In this document: positions 22,126 through 32,216 of the stretch, piece after piece | How positions within the stretch are numbered: position 1 is the first letter of the stretch | Layout of the letters: each line of letters begins with the position of its first letter | Source of the DNA: Paenibacillus tuaregi | Lineage (GTDB): Bacteria; Bacillota; Bacilli; Paenibacillales; Paenibacillaceae | Direction of reading: 5' to 3' | DNA length: 64,000 nt | Assembly (NCBI RefSeq): GCF_900086655.1 | Contig: NZ_LT575476.1 | Span: 868,465-932,464, forward strand | Made by a program: the position numbers and the translations under genes | Notes under the pieces: generated by a model | The model's database searches: none | Told to the model about the DNA's origin: nothing | The model's input: only the letters and a program-made list of their open reading frames with translations

Positions 22126-23736
22126 ATGAAGGTTCAAGGAAAAATGTGGTCCATGCTAATGCTGCTGCTGATCTTTACGGTTGTTGCCGCAGGCTGCTCA
22201 AGCAGCTCAGGCAGCTCGAATACCGGCACAGGAAGCGCAAGCACCGGTCAAAGCGGAAGCGCGCAGACGGTGTCCAAGAACAAGAAGGATATCGTCATTG
22301 CCATTAATGCCAACTTTATTACACTGGACCCGCACAACACGAGTGATACCCATTCGATCACCGCGGCAAGAACCATGTACGAAGGCCTGATGGGTTTCGA
22401 CAAGGACATGAATGTCGTTCCGGTGCTCGCCGACTCCTACAAAATTAGTGATGACGGTCTGGTATACACGTTCACACTCAAGCAGAACATCAAGTTTCAT
22501 GATGGGACCGACTTTAACGCCGAAGCGGTGAAGGTTAATCTGGACCGGATCCGTGACGAGAAGAACAACCTGAAGATGCGCAAGAGCTTCGCTAAGGTTA
22601 CCAAGGTGGAAGCGCCGGACGCGAAGACGGTGGTGATTACACTCAGTGAGCCGTACAACGCATTCCTGAACAAAATGGCGATGGCGCTCATTGTCAGCCC
22701 GAAGGCGCTGAAAGAGCAGGCCGAGAACATCGGCAAGAACCCGGTCGGCACAGGCCCTTTCAAATTTAAGGAGTGGGTGCAGGGCGACCGCCTTGTGGTC
22801 GTGAAGAACCCGGACTACTGGCAGAAGGATCTGCCGAAGGTAGAGAGCATTACGTTCAAGCCGGTGCCGGAGAACGGCTCCCGGATTGCGATGCTGAAGA
22901 CAGGGGAAGCCGACTTCATCTACCCGATGCCGACGGAGCAGGTGTCTGAGGTTCAAGGGGACAGCAATATTGTGATCGACAAAGTGGATTCCACGATTGT
23001 TCGTTATGTCACGCTGAACACGATGAAGAAGCCTTTTGATAATGTGAAGGTCCGCCAGGCCATCAACTATGCGATCAACAAAGACGCTTATATCAAGGTC
23101 GTAAAGTCTGGTCTTGGCGCGAAGCTGGATTCGACGATGTCCTCCAAGACGCAATACTACTCGAAGCAGAGCGGTTATGACTATGACGTGGAGAAGGCGA
23201 AGAGCCTGCTGGCTGAGGCCGGTTACCCGGAGGGCTTTACGGCTGAAATCTGGGGTGAGAATGACTCCGAGACAATGAAAGGTATGCAGTTCATCCAGCA
23301 GCAGCTCGCGTTGGTTGGTATTAAGCTGGACGTGAAATCGATGGAGGGCGGTACTTTGTCAGAGCAGATCAATTCTGCGGCAACACCGGAGCAGGCGAAA
23401 ATCCAAATGTGGTATGTGAGCTGGTCACCTTCTTCCGGGGATGCGGATGGGGCAACAAGAGGACTGTTCAGCAGCGAAATGTTCCCTCCGGCCGGATCGA
23501 ATACCGCTTATTATAAGAACCCGAATGTGGATAAGTGGATCGCCGACGCCAACAAGGCAACAGATCCGAACCAAGCCAAGACGATCTATGCCGACATCCA
23601 AAAGACCATCTGGGAAGATGCCCCGTGGGTATTCATGGGCGTGGATCAGGTTATCTCAGGTCAAAGATCCAATCTCAGCGGTGTGAAAGTGTTCCCGGAC
23701 GGCTCGATCAGTGTTCGTGATGCTGAGGTGAAGTAG
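22126..23736 (+). CDS. Extracellular solute-binding lipoprotein, family 5 (peptide/nickel type)
   Basis: 536 residues from ATG 22126 (GAGGAG 8 nt upstream). Lipoprotein signal with lipobox VVAAGC, then a Ser/Gly/Thr linker (SSSSGSSNTGTGSAS). Family-5 signature LDPHNTSDTHSITAARTMYEGL and the GTGPFKFKEW block are clear. It delivers oligopeptides, dipeptides or similar ligands to the following permease. The permease genes begin nearly 400 nt later after a low-complexity spacer and hairpin, which fits higher expression of the binding protein. Confidence 0.88.
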   Translation: MKVQGKMWSMLMLLLIFTVVAAGCSSSSGSSNTGTGSASTGQSGSAQTVSKNKKDIVIAINANFITLDPHNTSDTHSITAARTMYEGLMGFDKDMNVVPVLADSYKISDDGLVYTFTLKQNIKFHDGTDFNAEAVKVNLDRIRDEKNNLKMRKSFAKVTKVEAPDAKTVVITLSEPYNAFLNKMAMALIVSPKALKEQAENIGKNPVGTGPFKFKEWVQGDRLVVVKNPDYWQKDLPKVESITFKPVPENGSRIAMLKTGEADFIYPMPTEQVSEVQGDSNIVIDKVDSTIVRYVTLNTMKKPFDNVKVRQAINYAINKDAYIKVVKSGLGAKLDSTMSSKTQYYSKQSGYDYDVEKAKSLLAEAGYPEGFTAEIWGENDSETMKGMQFIQQQLALVGIKLDVKSMEGGTLSEQINSAATPEQAKIQMWYVSWSPSSGDADGATRGLFSSEMFPPAGSNTAYYKNPNVDKWIADANKATDPNQAKTIYADIQKTIWEDAPWVFMGVDQVISGQRSNLSGVKVFPDGSISVRDAEVK

Positions 23737-23975
23737 GAGAATCGGCAGTTCCTGAAGTAGGAAGAGGCAAGAAACAAGAAGCAAACGAAACAGCAAGCGA
23801 GAAACAAGCAATAAGATGTAAAGATCAGGTAGCAAACGAAACAACATGCAAAAATCAAGTAAGAAACTAGTAACAACAAAACGAGAAATAAGAGACCCAA
23901 CAAGAATCAGGAAACAAGAAGCATGAAGCATGAAGTATGAAGTGTAAAGTATGAAGTACAAAGCAAGCAGGAGTA
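23737..23975 (+). repeat. Purine-rich, thymine-poor low-complexity spacer
   Basis: Almost 240 nt dominated by A and G with words such as AGAAACAAGAAGCAAACGAAAC and, near the end, repeats of GAAGCATGAAGTATGAAGTG and AAGTATGAAGTAC. No frame looks coding. Transcribed as RNA it would be largely unstructured. Confidence 0.7.
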
Positions 23976-24049
23976 ATCAGCTGGAAAGAAGCTGCGGTTA
24001 ACAAGTAGCTATTGTCGGTAGCAAGCCAGTTTTTATGTATGAAAAAGAA

Positions 24050-24088
24050 AGGGGCCGTTTCTGTCTGTTCATGAAGAGACCGGCCCCT
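24050..24088 (+). promoter_or_regulatory. Hairpin between the binding-protein and permease genes
   Basis: AGGGGCCG (24050-24057) and CGGCCCCT (24081-24088), perfect 8-bp arms with a 23-nt loop, followed by CTTATGT rather than a T-run. Probably protects the 3' end of the binding-protein mRNA or attenuates transcription into the permeases. Confidence 0.5.
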
Positions 24089-24124
24089 CTTATGTACCTG
24101 TTCAATCTAAAGGGGGCTCATTTC

Positions 24125-25051
24125 TTGGGAAGATATGCGCTACAAAGACTTCTTGGGGTCATTCCACTCATGTTTGTCGTCTCGGTACTGGTCTTCATGT
24201 TCATCCACCTGATCCCCGGTGATCCGGCCCGTCTGGTCGCGGGTAAGGAAGCGACGCTGGAGGAAATTAACGGCATCCGTGCCCAGCTCGGGCTCGATCT
24301 GCCGCTCTGGCAGCAGTATCTGAGTTATATGGGACGGCTGCTGCATGGCGATCTGGGGACTTCGCTGCGCTCAGGGCTCCCGGTTTCAGATATGCTCATG
24401 AGCCGGCTGACACCAACCCTGATCCTTACGTTCATGAGCTTGGGTTGGGCACTCATCATTGGCCTCTTAATCGGGACATTATCTGCGGTGAACCGTAACA
24501 AGTGGCCGGATTACGTAGGAATGCTGACGGCCATTTCCGGCATCTCGGTACCGGGCTTCTGGTTGGGACTGGTGCTCATTCAGATCTTCTCGGTACAGCT
24601 TGGCTGGTTCCCAACGGGCGGGGTGGATTCCTGGAAATCCTATATCCTTCCTTCCATTACCCTCGGAGCGGGTATCATGTCCATGCTTGCCAGGTTCTCC
24701 AGATCATCCATGCTGGAGACGATGAGGGAGGATTACATCCGGACCGGACGTTCGAAAGGTCTGAGGGAAGTCATCGTTGTGGGGCGGCATGCGCTGCGCA
24801 ACTCCCTGATCCAGGTCGTTACGGTGGCAGGTCTGCAGTTCGGATTCCTGCTGGGCGGTTCGGTCATGGTAGAGACTGTATTCAGTATCCCGGGACTTGG
24901 GAGACTGCTGGTGGATTCGATTTCTTTTCGCGATTACACCGTAATTCAGGCGCTTCTGCTGCTGTTCGCCACCCAGTTCATTCTGATCAACCTGATTGTG
25001 GATTTGCTTTATGGGGTGCTGAATCCAAAAATCAGGTATGCGTCTAGCTAG
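24125..25051 (+). CDS. ABC transporter permease, DppB/OppB type
   Basis: 308 residues from TTG 24125, where AAAGGGGG sits 8 nt upstream and the family start GRYALQRLLGVIPLM begins; an ATG at 24035 is in frame but would add 30 atypical residues. Six spans with LIPGDPAR after the first, and the EAA loop RTGRSKGLREVIVVGRHALRNSL. Partner of the next permease and two ATPases. Confidence 0.87.
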   Translation: MGRYALQRLLGVIPLMFVVSVLVFMFIHLIPGDPARLVAGKEATLEEINGIRAQLGLDLPLWQQYLSYMGRLLHGDLGTSLRSGLPVSDMLMSRLTPTLILTFMSLGWALIIGLLIGTLSAVNRNKWPDYVGMLTAISGISVPGFWLGLVLIQIFSVQLGWFPTGGVDSWKSYILPSITLGAGIMSMLARFSRSSMLETMREDYIRTGRSKGLREVIVVGRHALRNSLIQVVTVAGLQFGFLLGGSVMVETVFSIPGLGRLLVDSISFRDYTVIQALLLLFATQFILINLIVDLLYGVLNPKIRYASS

Positions 25052-25062
25052 GAGGGAAGAGG

Positions 25063-25974
25063 ATGGACAACAATACAACGATTATGGGCACCGATTCCCA
25101 AGGGGCCGGTATTACGCTTGCCGCGAAACCGGCCAAGGGACGTGTCAGGGAGTTCATTCATAAGTTCTGCCAGCAGCGGGTGGCGCTGGTTGCAGGGATC
25201 TTCATCATCCTGCTGGCAATTATCGCGATATTCGGGCCTCATCTCACCCCGTATGATCCGAATGAACCGGATTACGATGCCCTGATGACCGGGCCGTCAG
25301 CCGCGCACTGGGCGGGGACCGATGAATACGGGCGGGATATTCTAAGCCGTCTGATCGACGGCACGCGTCTGACCCTGGCGGTCAGCTTAAGCTCGGTTCT
25401 GATTGCGGCTGTTGCGGGAACTGTGCTCGGGCTGCTCAGCGGTTATTACGGAGGCTGGTTGGACCGGCTGATTATGCGGGGCAGCGATGTGCTGTTTTCT
25501 TTTCCTGACCTGCTGCTGGCTATTGGGATTGTGGCGATTCTAGGCCCGGGCCTTTCCAACGTGGTCATTGCGGTGGCGGTATTCGGCACGCCGTCCTTCG
25601 CCCGGATTATCCGAAGTGTAACGCTGTCGGCCAAGGAGAATTTGTTCGTGGAGGCGGCCCGCTCGATGGGAGCGAGGGATGCGCGGATGATCTGGAAGCA
25701 TATTTTTCCGCAGACCGTACCGAGTGTGATTGTCAATGTGACGATGAAGATCGGCGGCGCGATTCTGGCAGCTTCTTCACTCAGCTTCCTGGGTATGGGC
25801 GCCAAGCCAACTGAGCCGGACTGGGGCGCGATGCTCAGCATGGGGCGGGATTACCTGAGTATTGCCCCGCACATTGTGTATTTTCCGGGAATCGCGATTT
25901 TCTTGGCTGTGCTTGCTTTTAATCTGGTTGGGGACGGACTGCGTGATGCGCTCGATCCCAAGACGAAAAATTAA
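25063..25974 (+). CDS. ABC transporter permease, DppC/OppC type
   Basis: 303 residues, AGGAGG upstream of ATG. Starts with a cytoplasmic tail and the OppC_N span, then [21 protein letters not shown] (the DppC signature) and EAA loop [21 protein letters not shown]. 11 nt after the DppB-type gene. Confidence 0.9.
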   Translation: MDNNTTIMGTDSQGAGITLAAKPAKGRVREFIHKFCQQRVALVAGIFIILLAIIAIFGPHLTPYDPNEPDYDALMTGPSAAHWAGTDEYGRDILSRLIDGTRLTLAVSLSSVLIAAVAGTVLGLLSGYYGGWLDRLIMRGSDVLFSFPDLLLAIGIVAILGPGLSNVVIAVAVFGTPSFARIIRSVTLSAKENLFVEAARSMGARDARMIWKHIFPQTVPSVIVNVTMKIGGAILAASSLSFLGMGAKPTEPDWGAMLSMGRDYLSIAPHIVYFPGIAIFLAVLAFNLVGDGLRDALDPKTKN

Positions 25975-25988
25975 AGGGGGACAGGGCC

Positions 25989-27011
25989 ATGGCGTCCAGA
26001 TTGCTTGAAGTGGAGGATTTGACAACGGAATTCCGGCGGGACGGCGGAAGCGTAAAGGCCGTGTCCGGCATTAATTTTCATATCAATAAAGGCGAAGTAC
26101 TGGGGCTCGTTGGCGAGAGCGGCTGCGGCAAAAGTGTCACCTCCCTGTCGATCATGCGCCTGCTTAAGGATACTCCGGGACGGATTGCCGGTGGGGCTGT
26201 CCGGTTCGAGGGTACCGATCTGACTCGGATTCAGGAAAAAGAAATGCGGAAATTCCGCGGTAACGAGCTGGCGATGATCTTCCAGGAGCCGATGACTTCC
26301 TTGAATCCGGTGCTGCGCATTGGGCGGCAGCTGGAAGAGCCGATCATGCTGCATCTGGGATACAGCCGCAAGCGCGCGCGGGAGCATGCCATCCACATGC
26401 TGAAGCAGGTGGGGATTCCACGGGCGGAGGACGTGGTGGATGAGTATCCGCACCAGCTGTCTGGAGGAATGAGGCAGCGCGTGATGATTGCGATGGCGAT
26501 GTCCTGCGGTCCGAAGCTGCTCATTGCCGATGAGCCGACGACGGCGCTCGATGTGACGATTCAGGCGCAAATTCTTGATTTGATGAAGCGGCTGAAGGAA
26601 GAGCAGGACATGGGTATGCTGCTGATTACGCATGATCTGGGCGTGGTTGCCGAGATGTGCGACCGGGTGGTTGTCATGTATGCAGGCCGGGTCGTAGAAG
26701 AGGCGAGTGTGAAGGACTTGTTCGAGAACCCTCAGCATCCGTACACCAGAGGACTGATTCAGTCTGTACCGAAGCTGCGGCAGAAGGTCCGCCGTCTGGC
26801 ATCGATCCAGGGCAATGTGCCGGATCTTAGCGCTATGCCTCCCGGCTGCAAGTTCGCACCCCGCTGCGCACATGTGATGCAGCAATGCCTGGAGCGAGAG
26901 CCGGAGCTGCTTCCAGTTGCCGGACAGACGGAGAGAACCAGCCGCTGCTGGCTGACACAAACGGACAAGGCGGAAGGGGGAGAGGACGATGGCAGATACA
27001 CCGCTGGTTGA
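25989..27011 (+). CDS. ABC transporter ATPase, DppD/OppD type
   Basis: 340 residues. Walker A GESGCGKS, signature LSGGMRQRV, Walker [13 protein letters not shown], switch His in LITHDLGV. The C-terminal oligopeptide-transporter extension has [10 protein letters not shown] and a further pair of cysteines, expected to bind an iron-sulphur cluster in this family. Overlaps the next ATPase gene by 23 nt. Confidence 0.92.
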   Translation: MASRLLEVEDLTTEFRRDGGSVKAVSGINFHINKGEVLGLVGESGCGKSVTSLSIMRLLKDTPGRIAGGAVRFEGTDLTRIQEKEMRKFRGNELAMIFQEPMTSLNPVLRIGRQLEEPIMLHLGYSRKRAREHAIHMLKQVGIPRAEDVVDEYPHQLSGGMRQRVMIAMAMSCGPKLLIADEPTTALDVTIQAQILDLMKRLKEEQDMGMLLITHDLGVVAEMCDRVVVMYAGRVVEEASVKDLFENPQHPYTRGLIQSVPKLRQKVRRLASIQGNVPDLSAMPPGCKFAPRCAHVMQQCLEREPELLPVAGQTERTSRCWLTQTDKAEGGEDDGRYTAG

Positions 27012-27972
27012 GGTTAGAGGCTTACGGAAATCTTTTGCCGTGAAAAAAGGCTGGTTCGGCGCGTCCAAGTATTTGCGCGCGGTGGACGGGATCTCGTTCG
27101 CGATCCGCAAGGGGGAGACATTCAGCCTCGTTGGCGAGAGCGGCTGCGGCAAGTCCACAACAGGCCGCCTGGTCAACCGGCTGCTGAAGCCGAGCGGCGG
27201 GGAGGTCTGGTTCAACGGGCATAACATCAGCGAGCTGAGCGACAATCAGATGCGGCCGCTGCGCAGGGAGATGCAGATGGTCTTCCAGGACCCCTACGCT
27301 TCGCTCAATCCCCGGATGAAGGTGAAAGAGCTGGTGGCCGAACCGCTGATTATTCATACGAAGCTGAGCGCCAAGGAGCGGGATAAGCTGGCTCGGGAGC
27401 TGCTGGAGACCGTTGGACTCAGCAGCATTCATGCCGAACGCTACGCTCATGAGTTCAGCGGCGGGCAGCGTCAGCGGATCGGCATTGCGCGTGCCTTGTC
27501 CGTACGTCCCAGCCTGATTGTGGCGGATGAGCCGGTATCGGCGCTGGATGTCTCCATCCAATCCCAGGTGCTCAACCTGATGCAGGATCTTCAGGAGGAA
27601 TACGGTCTGACGTACCTGTTCATTTCTCATGATCTTAGTGTGGTGGAGCATATCAGCGACCGAATCGGTGTGATGTATCTGGGCACGCTCGTGGAGACGG
27701 CGGACAAAGACACTCTTTATGACCGCCCGCTGCATCCGTATACTCAGGCGCTGCTCTCCTCGGTGCCGGTGCCGGACCCGAACCAGAAGCGGGAACGCAT
27801 CATTTTAAAAGGGGATCTGCCAAGTCCCGTAGACCCGCCAACCGGCTGCCGGTTCCATAACCGCTGCCCTGCTTGTATGGAAATTTGCAAGCAGCAGGAG
27901 CCGGTGTTCCGGGAGGTTGAGCCTGGGCATCAGGTGGCGTGCCATTTATATAATGACGGATTGCAAATGTAG
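26989..27972 (+). CDS. ABC transporter ATPase, DppF/OppF type
   Basis: 327 residues. Walker [10 protein letters not shown], signature [15 protein letters not shown], Walker [25 protein letters not shown]-terminal oligo_HPY extension with [16 protein letters not shown]. Forms the heterodimer with the preceding ATPase; start ATG 26989 lies inside that gene and follows GGGGGAGAGG. Confidence 0.92.
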   Translation: MADTPLVEVRGLRKSFAVKKGWFGASKYLRAVDGISFAIRKGETFSLVGESGCGKSTTGRLVNRLLKPSGGEVWFNGHNISELSDNQMRPLRREMQMVFQDPYASLNPRMKVKELVAEPLIIHTKLSAKERDKLARELLETVGLSSIHAERYAHEFSGGQRQRIGIARALSVRPSLIVADEPVSALDVSIQSQVLNLMQDLQEEYGLTYLFISHDLSVVEHISDRIGVMYLGTLVETADKDTLYDRPLHPYTQALLSSVPVPDPNQKRERIILKGDLPSPVDPPTGCRFHNRCPACMEICKQQEPVFREVEPGHQVACHLYNDGLQM

Positions 27973-28147
27973 GATTTTAAAGATGTAGATATAAACGGGG
28001 ATTTAGGCACGGTAGGTTTGTAGATATAGAAAGACTTTGGTAGACATTGTCGATATGTAGCCTTGAAAAGGCTTATCTGGATATTGAAGGCCTTTGTAAG
28101 AACGGATGGGTTCACATCCCACTTTATTGGTAAAGGATTGAATCGCC

Positions 28148-29761
28148 ATGCAAATATATACAGATTTGACCGGAGAGGACGAGGTCCTCATCTATCCAGT
28201 CTATGCGGGAGAGGACTCGGCTTATCCGATGAATGAGCGGCGTAAACGACAGGGGAGTATTACCTGGTTGTATGGCCGCTCGGCGGAGGAGGCCGATGTA
28301 CTGGCCGCTGGACTGGGCGACCGGCAGACCGTGACCTTAGAGCAGGTGCGCCGGGCTGGGGGGGCTGCGGCCCGGGCCCTTTTGCAGGAAGGGAGGGGCT
28401 GTGGGACGCTGGTGCGGAATCCGGGTAGAGGCTCTGATGGTGCGAAGAAGGCTACCCCCGAAGTCCTTAATACCGATGAAACCCAGAAGAACCCACAGGA
28501 CTATGGGAATCCCGAACGTGCAGAGTATCTGGAGAGTGCGGTCGATCCGACAGCTGGGCAGCGCCCAGCCGTTCATGAAATTGCTGGAAGTGAAGGGATT
28601 CAGAAGGGCGAACCTGAGGCGGCAGCTTGGCTCCAAGCCTGGATCGAAGGCTGGCTGCATGGTCTGTACCGGTTCGATAAGTACAGAAGCGCCACCAAGA
28701 TTGGCGGCAGGGTGAAGCTGAACATCCGCTCCGCAGATTGGCCTGAGCTGTCCGCAGGCGAGCTTGGCAAGATAATCACTGTCGCTGAACAGCGGGCGGA
28801 GGCTGTGAATTTGACCCGGGACTGGGTCAATGAGACGCCGGGTGTTCTGAACCCGGATGCTTTTGTGGCCTGGACGGTGGAGCTGTTCAAGGATCAGCCA
28901 GTTCAGATCCATGTGTACAAGGGACAAGAGCTGATCGATCGCGGCATGAACGGCCTGCTGGCTGTAGGGGCCGGGAGCAAGCACGCTCCGGCGCTCATTG
29001 AGCTGAGATATGAAGCCCTGCCGGATGCGCCAATGCTGGCCCTGGTCGGCAAAGGCATCACCTTCGACATGGGCGGCATGAACGCCAAGACGGGCGCGGA
29101 TATCAGCGACGCCCGGATGGATATGGGCGGCGCCGCAGCTGTGATCGGCGCGCTGGATCTCCTTGTCCGCCAGCGGGCCAAGGTCAGAGTGACGGCATTG
29201 ATTGCCGTAGCCGACAATCTGCCGGATGCGCGCGCTACGCTGCCGTCCTCCGTCATCGCTTATCCGAACGGTTTGACCGTTCAGATTGCGAACACCGACG
29301 GGGAAGGCCGGCTTGTGCTGGCGGATGCATTGATCCACGCCGCGAAGCTCGGCGCAGCCCAGGCCATTGACATTGCCACGCTGACGGGCAATGTGGGCGC
29401 TGCGCTGGGACTGGGCATCGCAGGCATCTGGGGCGATGCGGACATGACGCGCGAGCTAGTCCGCATCGGCGAGCGGAACGGCGAGCGGCTGTGGCCGATG
29501 CCGCTGATGGATGAGTATGAGGCGGAGCTTAGAAGCAATTATGCCGATCTGCGCAATGTGGGCACGTCCGGTATGGCAGGGGCGATTACGGCGGCGCTTT
29601 TCATAAGGCGGTTCGTAGCCGAGTCGATGAACTGGGTACATATCGATATGGCTGGCACGGTGCAGTATAAGCAGGATGTGGGGTATTCCGAGGCTGGAGC
29701 GACAGGTTATGGCGCAAGATTGCTGGCGGATTATGCCTGCGGATATTTCCGGCAGGTTTAG
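28148..29761 (+). CDS. pepA: Leucyl aminopeptidase, M17 family
   Basis: 537 residues, longer than most M17 enzymes because of a polar, low-conservation insert at about 75-160 between the N-terminal domain and the catalytic domain. Catalytic features: LVGKGITFDMGG (usual form FDTGG), MDMGGAAAVIGAL and the M17 signature NTDGEGRLVLADAL (usual NTDAEGR). Two metals and the catalytic Lys and Arg are therefore conserved. It would release N-terminal residues from peptides imported by the transporter just upstream. The 175-nt spacer before it shows no gene. Confidence 0.88.
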   Translation: MQIYTDLTGEDEVLIYPVYAGEDSAYPMNERRKRQGSITWLYGRSAEEADVLAAGLGDRQTVTLEQVRRAGGAAARALLQEGRGCGTLVRNPGRGSDGAKKATPEVLNTDETQKNPQDYGNPERAEYLESAVDPTAGQRPAVHEIAGSEGIQKGEPEAAAWLQAWIEGWLHGLYRFDKYRSATKIGGRVKLNIRSADWPELSAGELGKIITVAEQRAEAVNLTRDWVNETPGVLNPDAFVAWTVELFKDQPVQIHVYKGQELIDRGMNGLLAVGAGSKHAPALIELRYEALPDAPMLALVGKGITFDMGGMNAKTGADISDARMDMGGAAAVIGALDLLVRQRAKVRVTALIAVADNLPDARATLPSSVIAYPNGLTVQIANTDGEGRLVLADALIHAAKLGAAQAIDIATLTGNVGAALGLGIAGIWGDADMTRELVRIGERNGERLWPMPLMDEYEAELRSNYADLRNVGTSGMAGAITAALFIRRFVAESMNWVHIDMAGTVQYKQDVGYSEAGATGYGARLLADYACGYFRQV

Positions 29762-29837
29762 ATTCTCGCTGTCATCATGTCTTTTGCTGCTATCATATCT
29801 CGGACTGCCAACATTCATCGAATAAGGAGGGTTTGTT

Positions 29838-30530
29838 ATGAAACTGGAGGTTATCGCCACTTGCATCGACGACGCCCTGGTGGCGGAGGAGAATGGGGCG
29901 GACCGGCTGGAGCTGATTACCGCTGTTACAGAAGGCGGCTTGACGCCGGGCATCGGACTGGTCCGGCAGGTGGTGAAGTCGGTAGGCATTCCAGTCCATG
30001 TGATGGTCAGACCGCACAGCCGCAGCTTTGTGTACAGCGCCTTGGACCTTGAGACGATGCGGGCAGAGGTAGAAGCCATTGCGGCGGCTGGAGCTGCCGG
30101 TATTGTAGTCGGTGCGGTAACGGAGGAAGGACTTGTGGATGAGCAGGCACTCGAAGCGCTGCTTCCATTGGCGGAAGGCATGCAGGTAACTTTTCACCGG
30201 GCCTTCGATGAGCTGGAGGATCAGCTAGTGGGGCTACAGACATTGAGCCAATATCCACAGATTACCCGCATCCTTACCTCAGGCGGGCTAAAGCCAGCAC
30301 CGGCGGCAATTCCTCAAATCCGAGCACTTGTGAAAGCATCCGAGGGTACCTCCCTGTGCATCCTTGCAGGAAACGGCCTGACCCCGGAGACAGTCTGTTC
30401 CTTCATTGAACAAACCGGGGTTCCCGAAGTGCATTTCGGTTCTGCCGTCCGGTATGGCCGCTCGGGCCTTGCGCCAATTGATCCCGTGCAGCTGCGGACG
30501 CTGGCGGACAGCCTGGTCCGGTATATCTGA
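29838..30530 (+). CDS. cutC: CutC family protein
   Basis: 230 residues, TIM barrel; AAGGAGGG upstream of ATG. Signatures: LEVIATCIDDALVAEENGADRLEL, GGLTPGIGL, VHVMVRPHSRSFVYS, VTFHRAFDE, LTSGG and ILAGNGLTPETV. CutC was named for copper homeostasis, but the biochemical role is disputed. Here it follows the aminopeptidase by 76 nt on the same strand. Confidence 0.9.
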   Translation: MKLEVIATCIDDALVAEENGADRLELITAVTEGGLTPGIGLVRQVVKSVGIPVHVMVRPHSRSFVYSALDLETMRAEVEAIAAAGAAGIVVGAVTEEGLVDEQALEALLPLAEGMQVTFHRAFDELEDQLVGLQTLSQYPQITRILTSGGLKPAPAAIPQIRALVKASEGTSLCILAGNGLTPETVCSFIEQTGVPEVHFGSAVRYGRSGLAPIDPVQLRTLADSLVRYI

Positions 30531-30866
30531 ACATCTGGCTTGGCATCCACAGACCAGGGCGGTTTCGTTCACGCAAAAGTTAGCCGATGAGAATGGTGTT
30601 GAGCGCTGTATAACGTGAAGAAAAGGATCGGATGTCCGGGCTATCAGACCAGCGTGTTAGAAAGCAGAATAGAGTCTGTGGGAGCAGGCAGGTGCCCCAG
30701 GCCAAGTTGTTCCGAATGAGGCCGTCCGTACCAAAGCTATGAGAGTAGAGCAGGCTCATTCATAATCAAGGTTATTTATCTGGCAGACCAAGAACTGTCT
30801 CAGAAGCGAACTAACCAGCGAGGTCCTAAGTTCCATCCATACAGATCAGAAAACAGGTGATAGAGA
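30531..30866. other. Gap without a recognisable gene
   Basis: 336 nt; no start with ribosome binding site, no clear hairpin terminator after cutC. A plus-strand frame overlapping the cutC end continues to 30618 but is a shadow. AGGTGAT at about 30855 serves the kinase gene that follows. Confidence 0.45.
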
Positions 30867-31814
30867 TTGCAGAACACGGACAGATATGTAGTGGGGATCG
30901 ATTTGGGCGGAACGAAGATTGCGGCCGCTCTTTTTAATGCGGATGGAGAAATTCTAAACCGGGAGCGCATGGAGACGGCAGGGCTCCGCACTGCCAAAGA
31001 GGTTGTGCAGCGTATGGAGGATATGATTCATTCCGTTTCCAAAGGGTATCCCATCTCCGGTGTGGGGCTGGCTTCACCCGGCATGGTGAACAGCAGGGAC
31101 GGGATCGTTCTTCAGGGAACGAATCTTCCCGAGTGGAGTAATGTTCCTCTGAAGCAGTGGATGGGCGAAGCACTTGGCGTTGACGTCGAGGTTGTGAATG
31201 ACGCCAATGCGGCTGCCTGGGGGGAATATATCCGGGGCGCGGGAGCAGGCTCCGGGAATATGGTGTATGTGACGTTCAGCACAGGAATCGGAGCTGGAAT
31301 TGTTCTGGACGGCAAGCTGCTGCTTGGCGCTAATTCTTTTGCCGGGGAGCTGGGCCACAACATTGTCGAGCCGGATGGCCCTGCCTGCATATGCGGGAAC
31401 AACGGCTGCTGGGAAATGTATGCGTCCGGGACCGCGATCCGCGAAGCTGCGCTGGAGCTTATGGAGAGCCGCCAGTCTATGATCCGGGAGCTGGCGGAGG
31501 CCTCCGGGGAAGCGGTGTCGGCGAGGCATGTGTTCGAAGCGCATAAACAGGCTGATCCCGTCGCTATCCAAGTCGTTGACAGGGCGGTGCATTATATGGC
31601 ACTCGGGCTGGCGAATGCGATTCACACGTTCAATCCTGACCGGATTGTTATCGGGGGCGGAGTGAGCAAGGCGGGCGACCAGCTGTTTCCGGCCCTGCGG
31701 GCCAAGACGGATAAGCTGGTGATGAAGGCTTACCAGGGCACGTATGAGATCGTGCCTGCTGGTCTTAGGGATGATGTTGGACTCATTGGTGCGGCGGCTT
31801 TGTTCCATGCTTGA
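30867..31814 (+). CDS. ROK-family sugar kinase (glucokinase-like)
   Basis: 315 residues, TTG start. ATP-binding N-terminus VVGIDLGGTKIAAALFNADG, catalytic Asp in VVNDANAAAWGEY, zinc motif GHNIVEPDGPACICGNNGCWE and C-terminal IVIGGGVSKAGDQ. Unlike the ROK protein at 19749 it has the kinase Asp and no HTH. Substrate could be glucose, a hexosamine or fucosidase-released sugar; the sequence alone does not tell. Confidence 0.87.
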   Translation: MQNTDRYVVGIDLGGTKIAAALFNADGEILNRERMETAGLRTAKEVVQRMEDMIHSVSKGYPISGVGLASPGMVNSRDGIVLQGTNLPEWSNVPLKQWMGEALGVDVEVVNDANAAAWGEYIRGAGAGSGNMVYVTFSTGIGAGIVLDGKLLLGANSFAGELGHNIVEPDGPACICGNNGCWEMYASGTAIREAALELMESRQSMIRELAEASGEAVSARHVFEAHKQADPVAIQVVDRAVHYMALGLANAIHTFNPDRIVIGGGVSKAGDQLFPALRAKTDKLVMKAYQGTYEIVPAGLRDDVGLIGAAALFHA

Positions 31815-32216
31815 CATAGCTTGGTTTCAAGAAGAATTTTTTACGGGAGGGGAGCAGAACGCTTGGTGAGTCAGGCTGCTCTGCTCCAGCAAGGCCCAAG
31901 CGGATTCTAGGGTTCCAACAAATGCTTTGAACGTTAGCATTTTCATTGGCGATTCATTGTCAATTCATAATCATACTTCGTAAATGATTTTTCATAAGCG
32001 CTTTCGTGAGCATATTCGGCAATCGGTTCCTTGCCAGATTTATATTCAAAGTTCACTTGCTGTTTCTTTTGATAGTGGTCTATGTCATATCCAATTGTCG
32101 GGTCTATATTCTAGGTTTATCTGTTGTGCAAACTTTCAGACGGATTGCTGTGTTCTTTCGGTTCATTCATATAGTACAGATTAACCCCTCACTTCTAGGG
32201 ATACGGAGGTAGCTGC
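31815..32216. other. Gap before the fucosidase gene, probably its promoter region
   Basis: 402 nt, AT-rich in the right half. No gene. A small hairpin AATGC/GCATT lies near 31920-31941 and TTGTCA at about 31958 could be part of a promoter, but no convincing -10 partner was found. Confidence 0.35.

Noticed and set aside
22207..23154. Long open frame on the minus strand
   Set aside because: It is the antisense shadow of the peptide-binding lipoprotein, rich in His, Arg and Leu as expected from codon reversal, with no ribosome binding site.
25971..27245. 424-codon open frame on the minus strand
   Set aside because: Antisense shadow of the two transporter ATPase genes, which have complete motifs on the plus strand.
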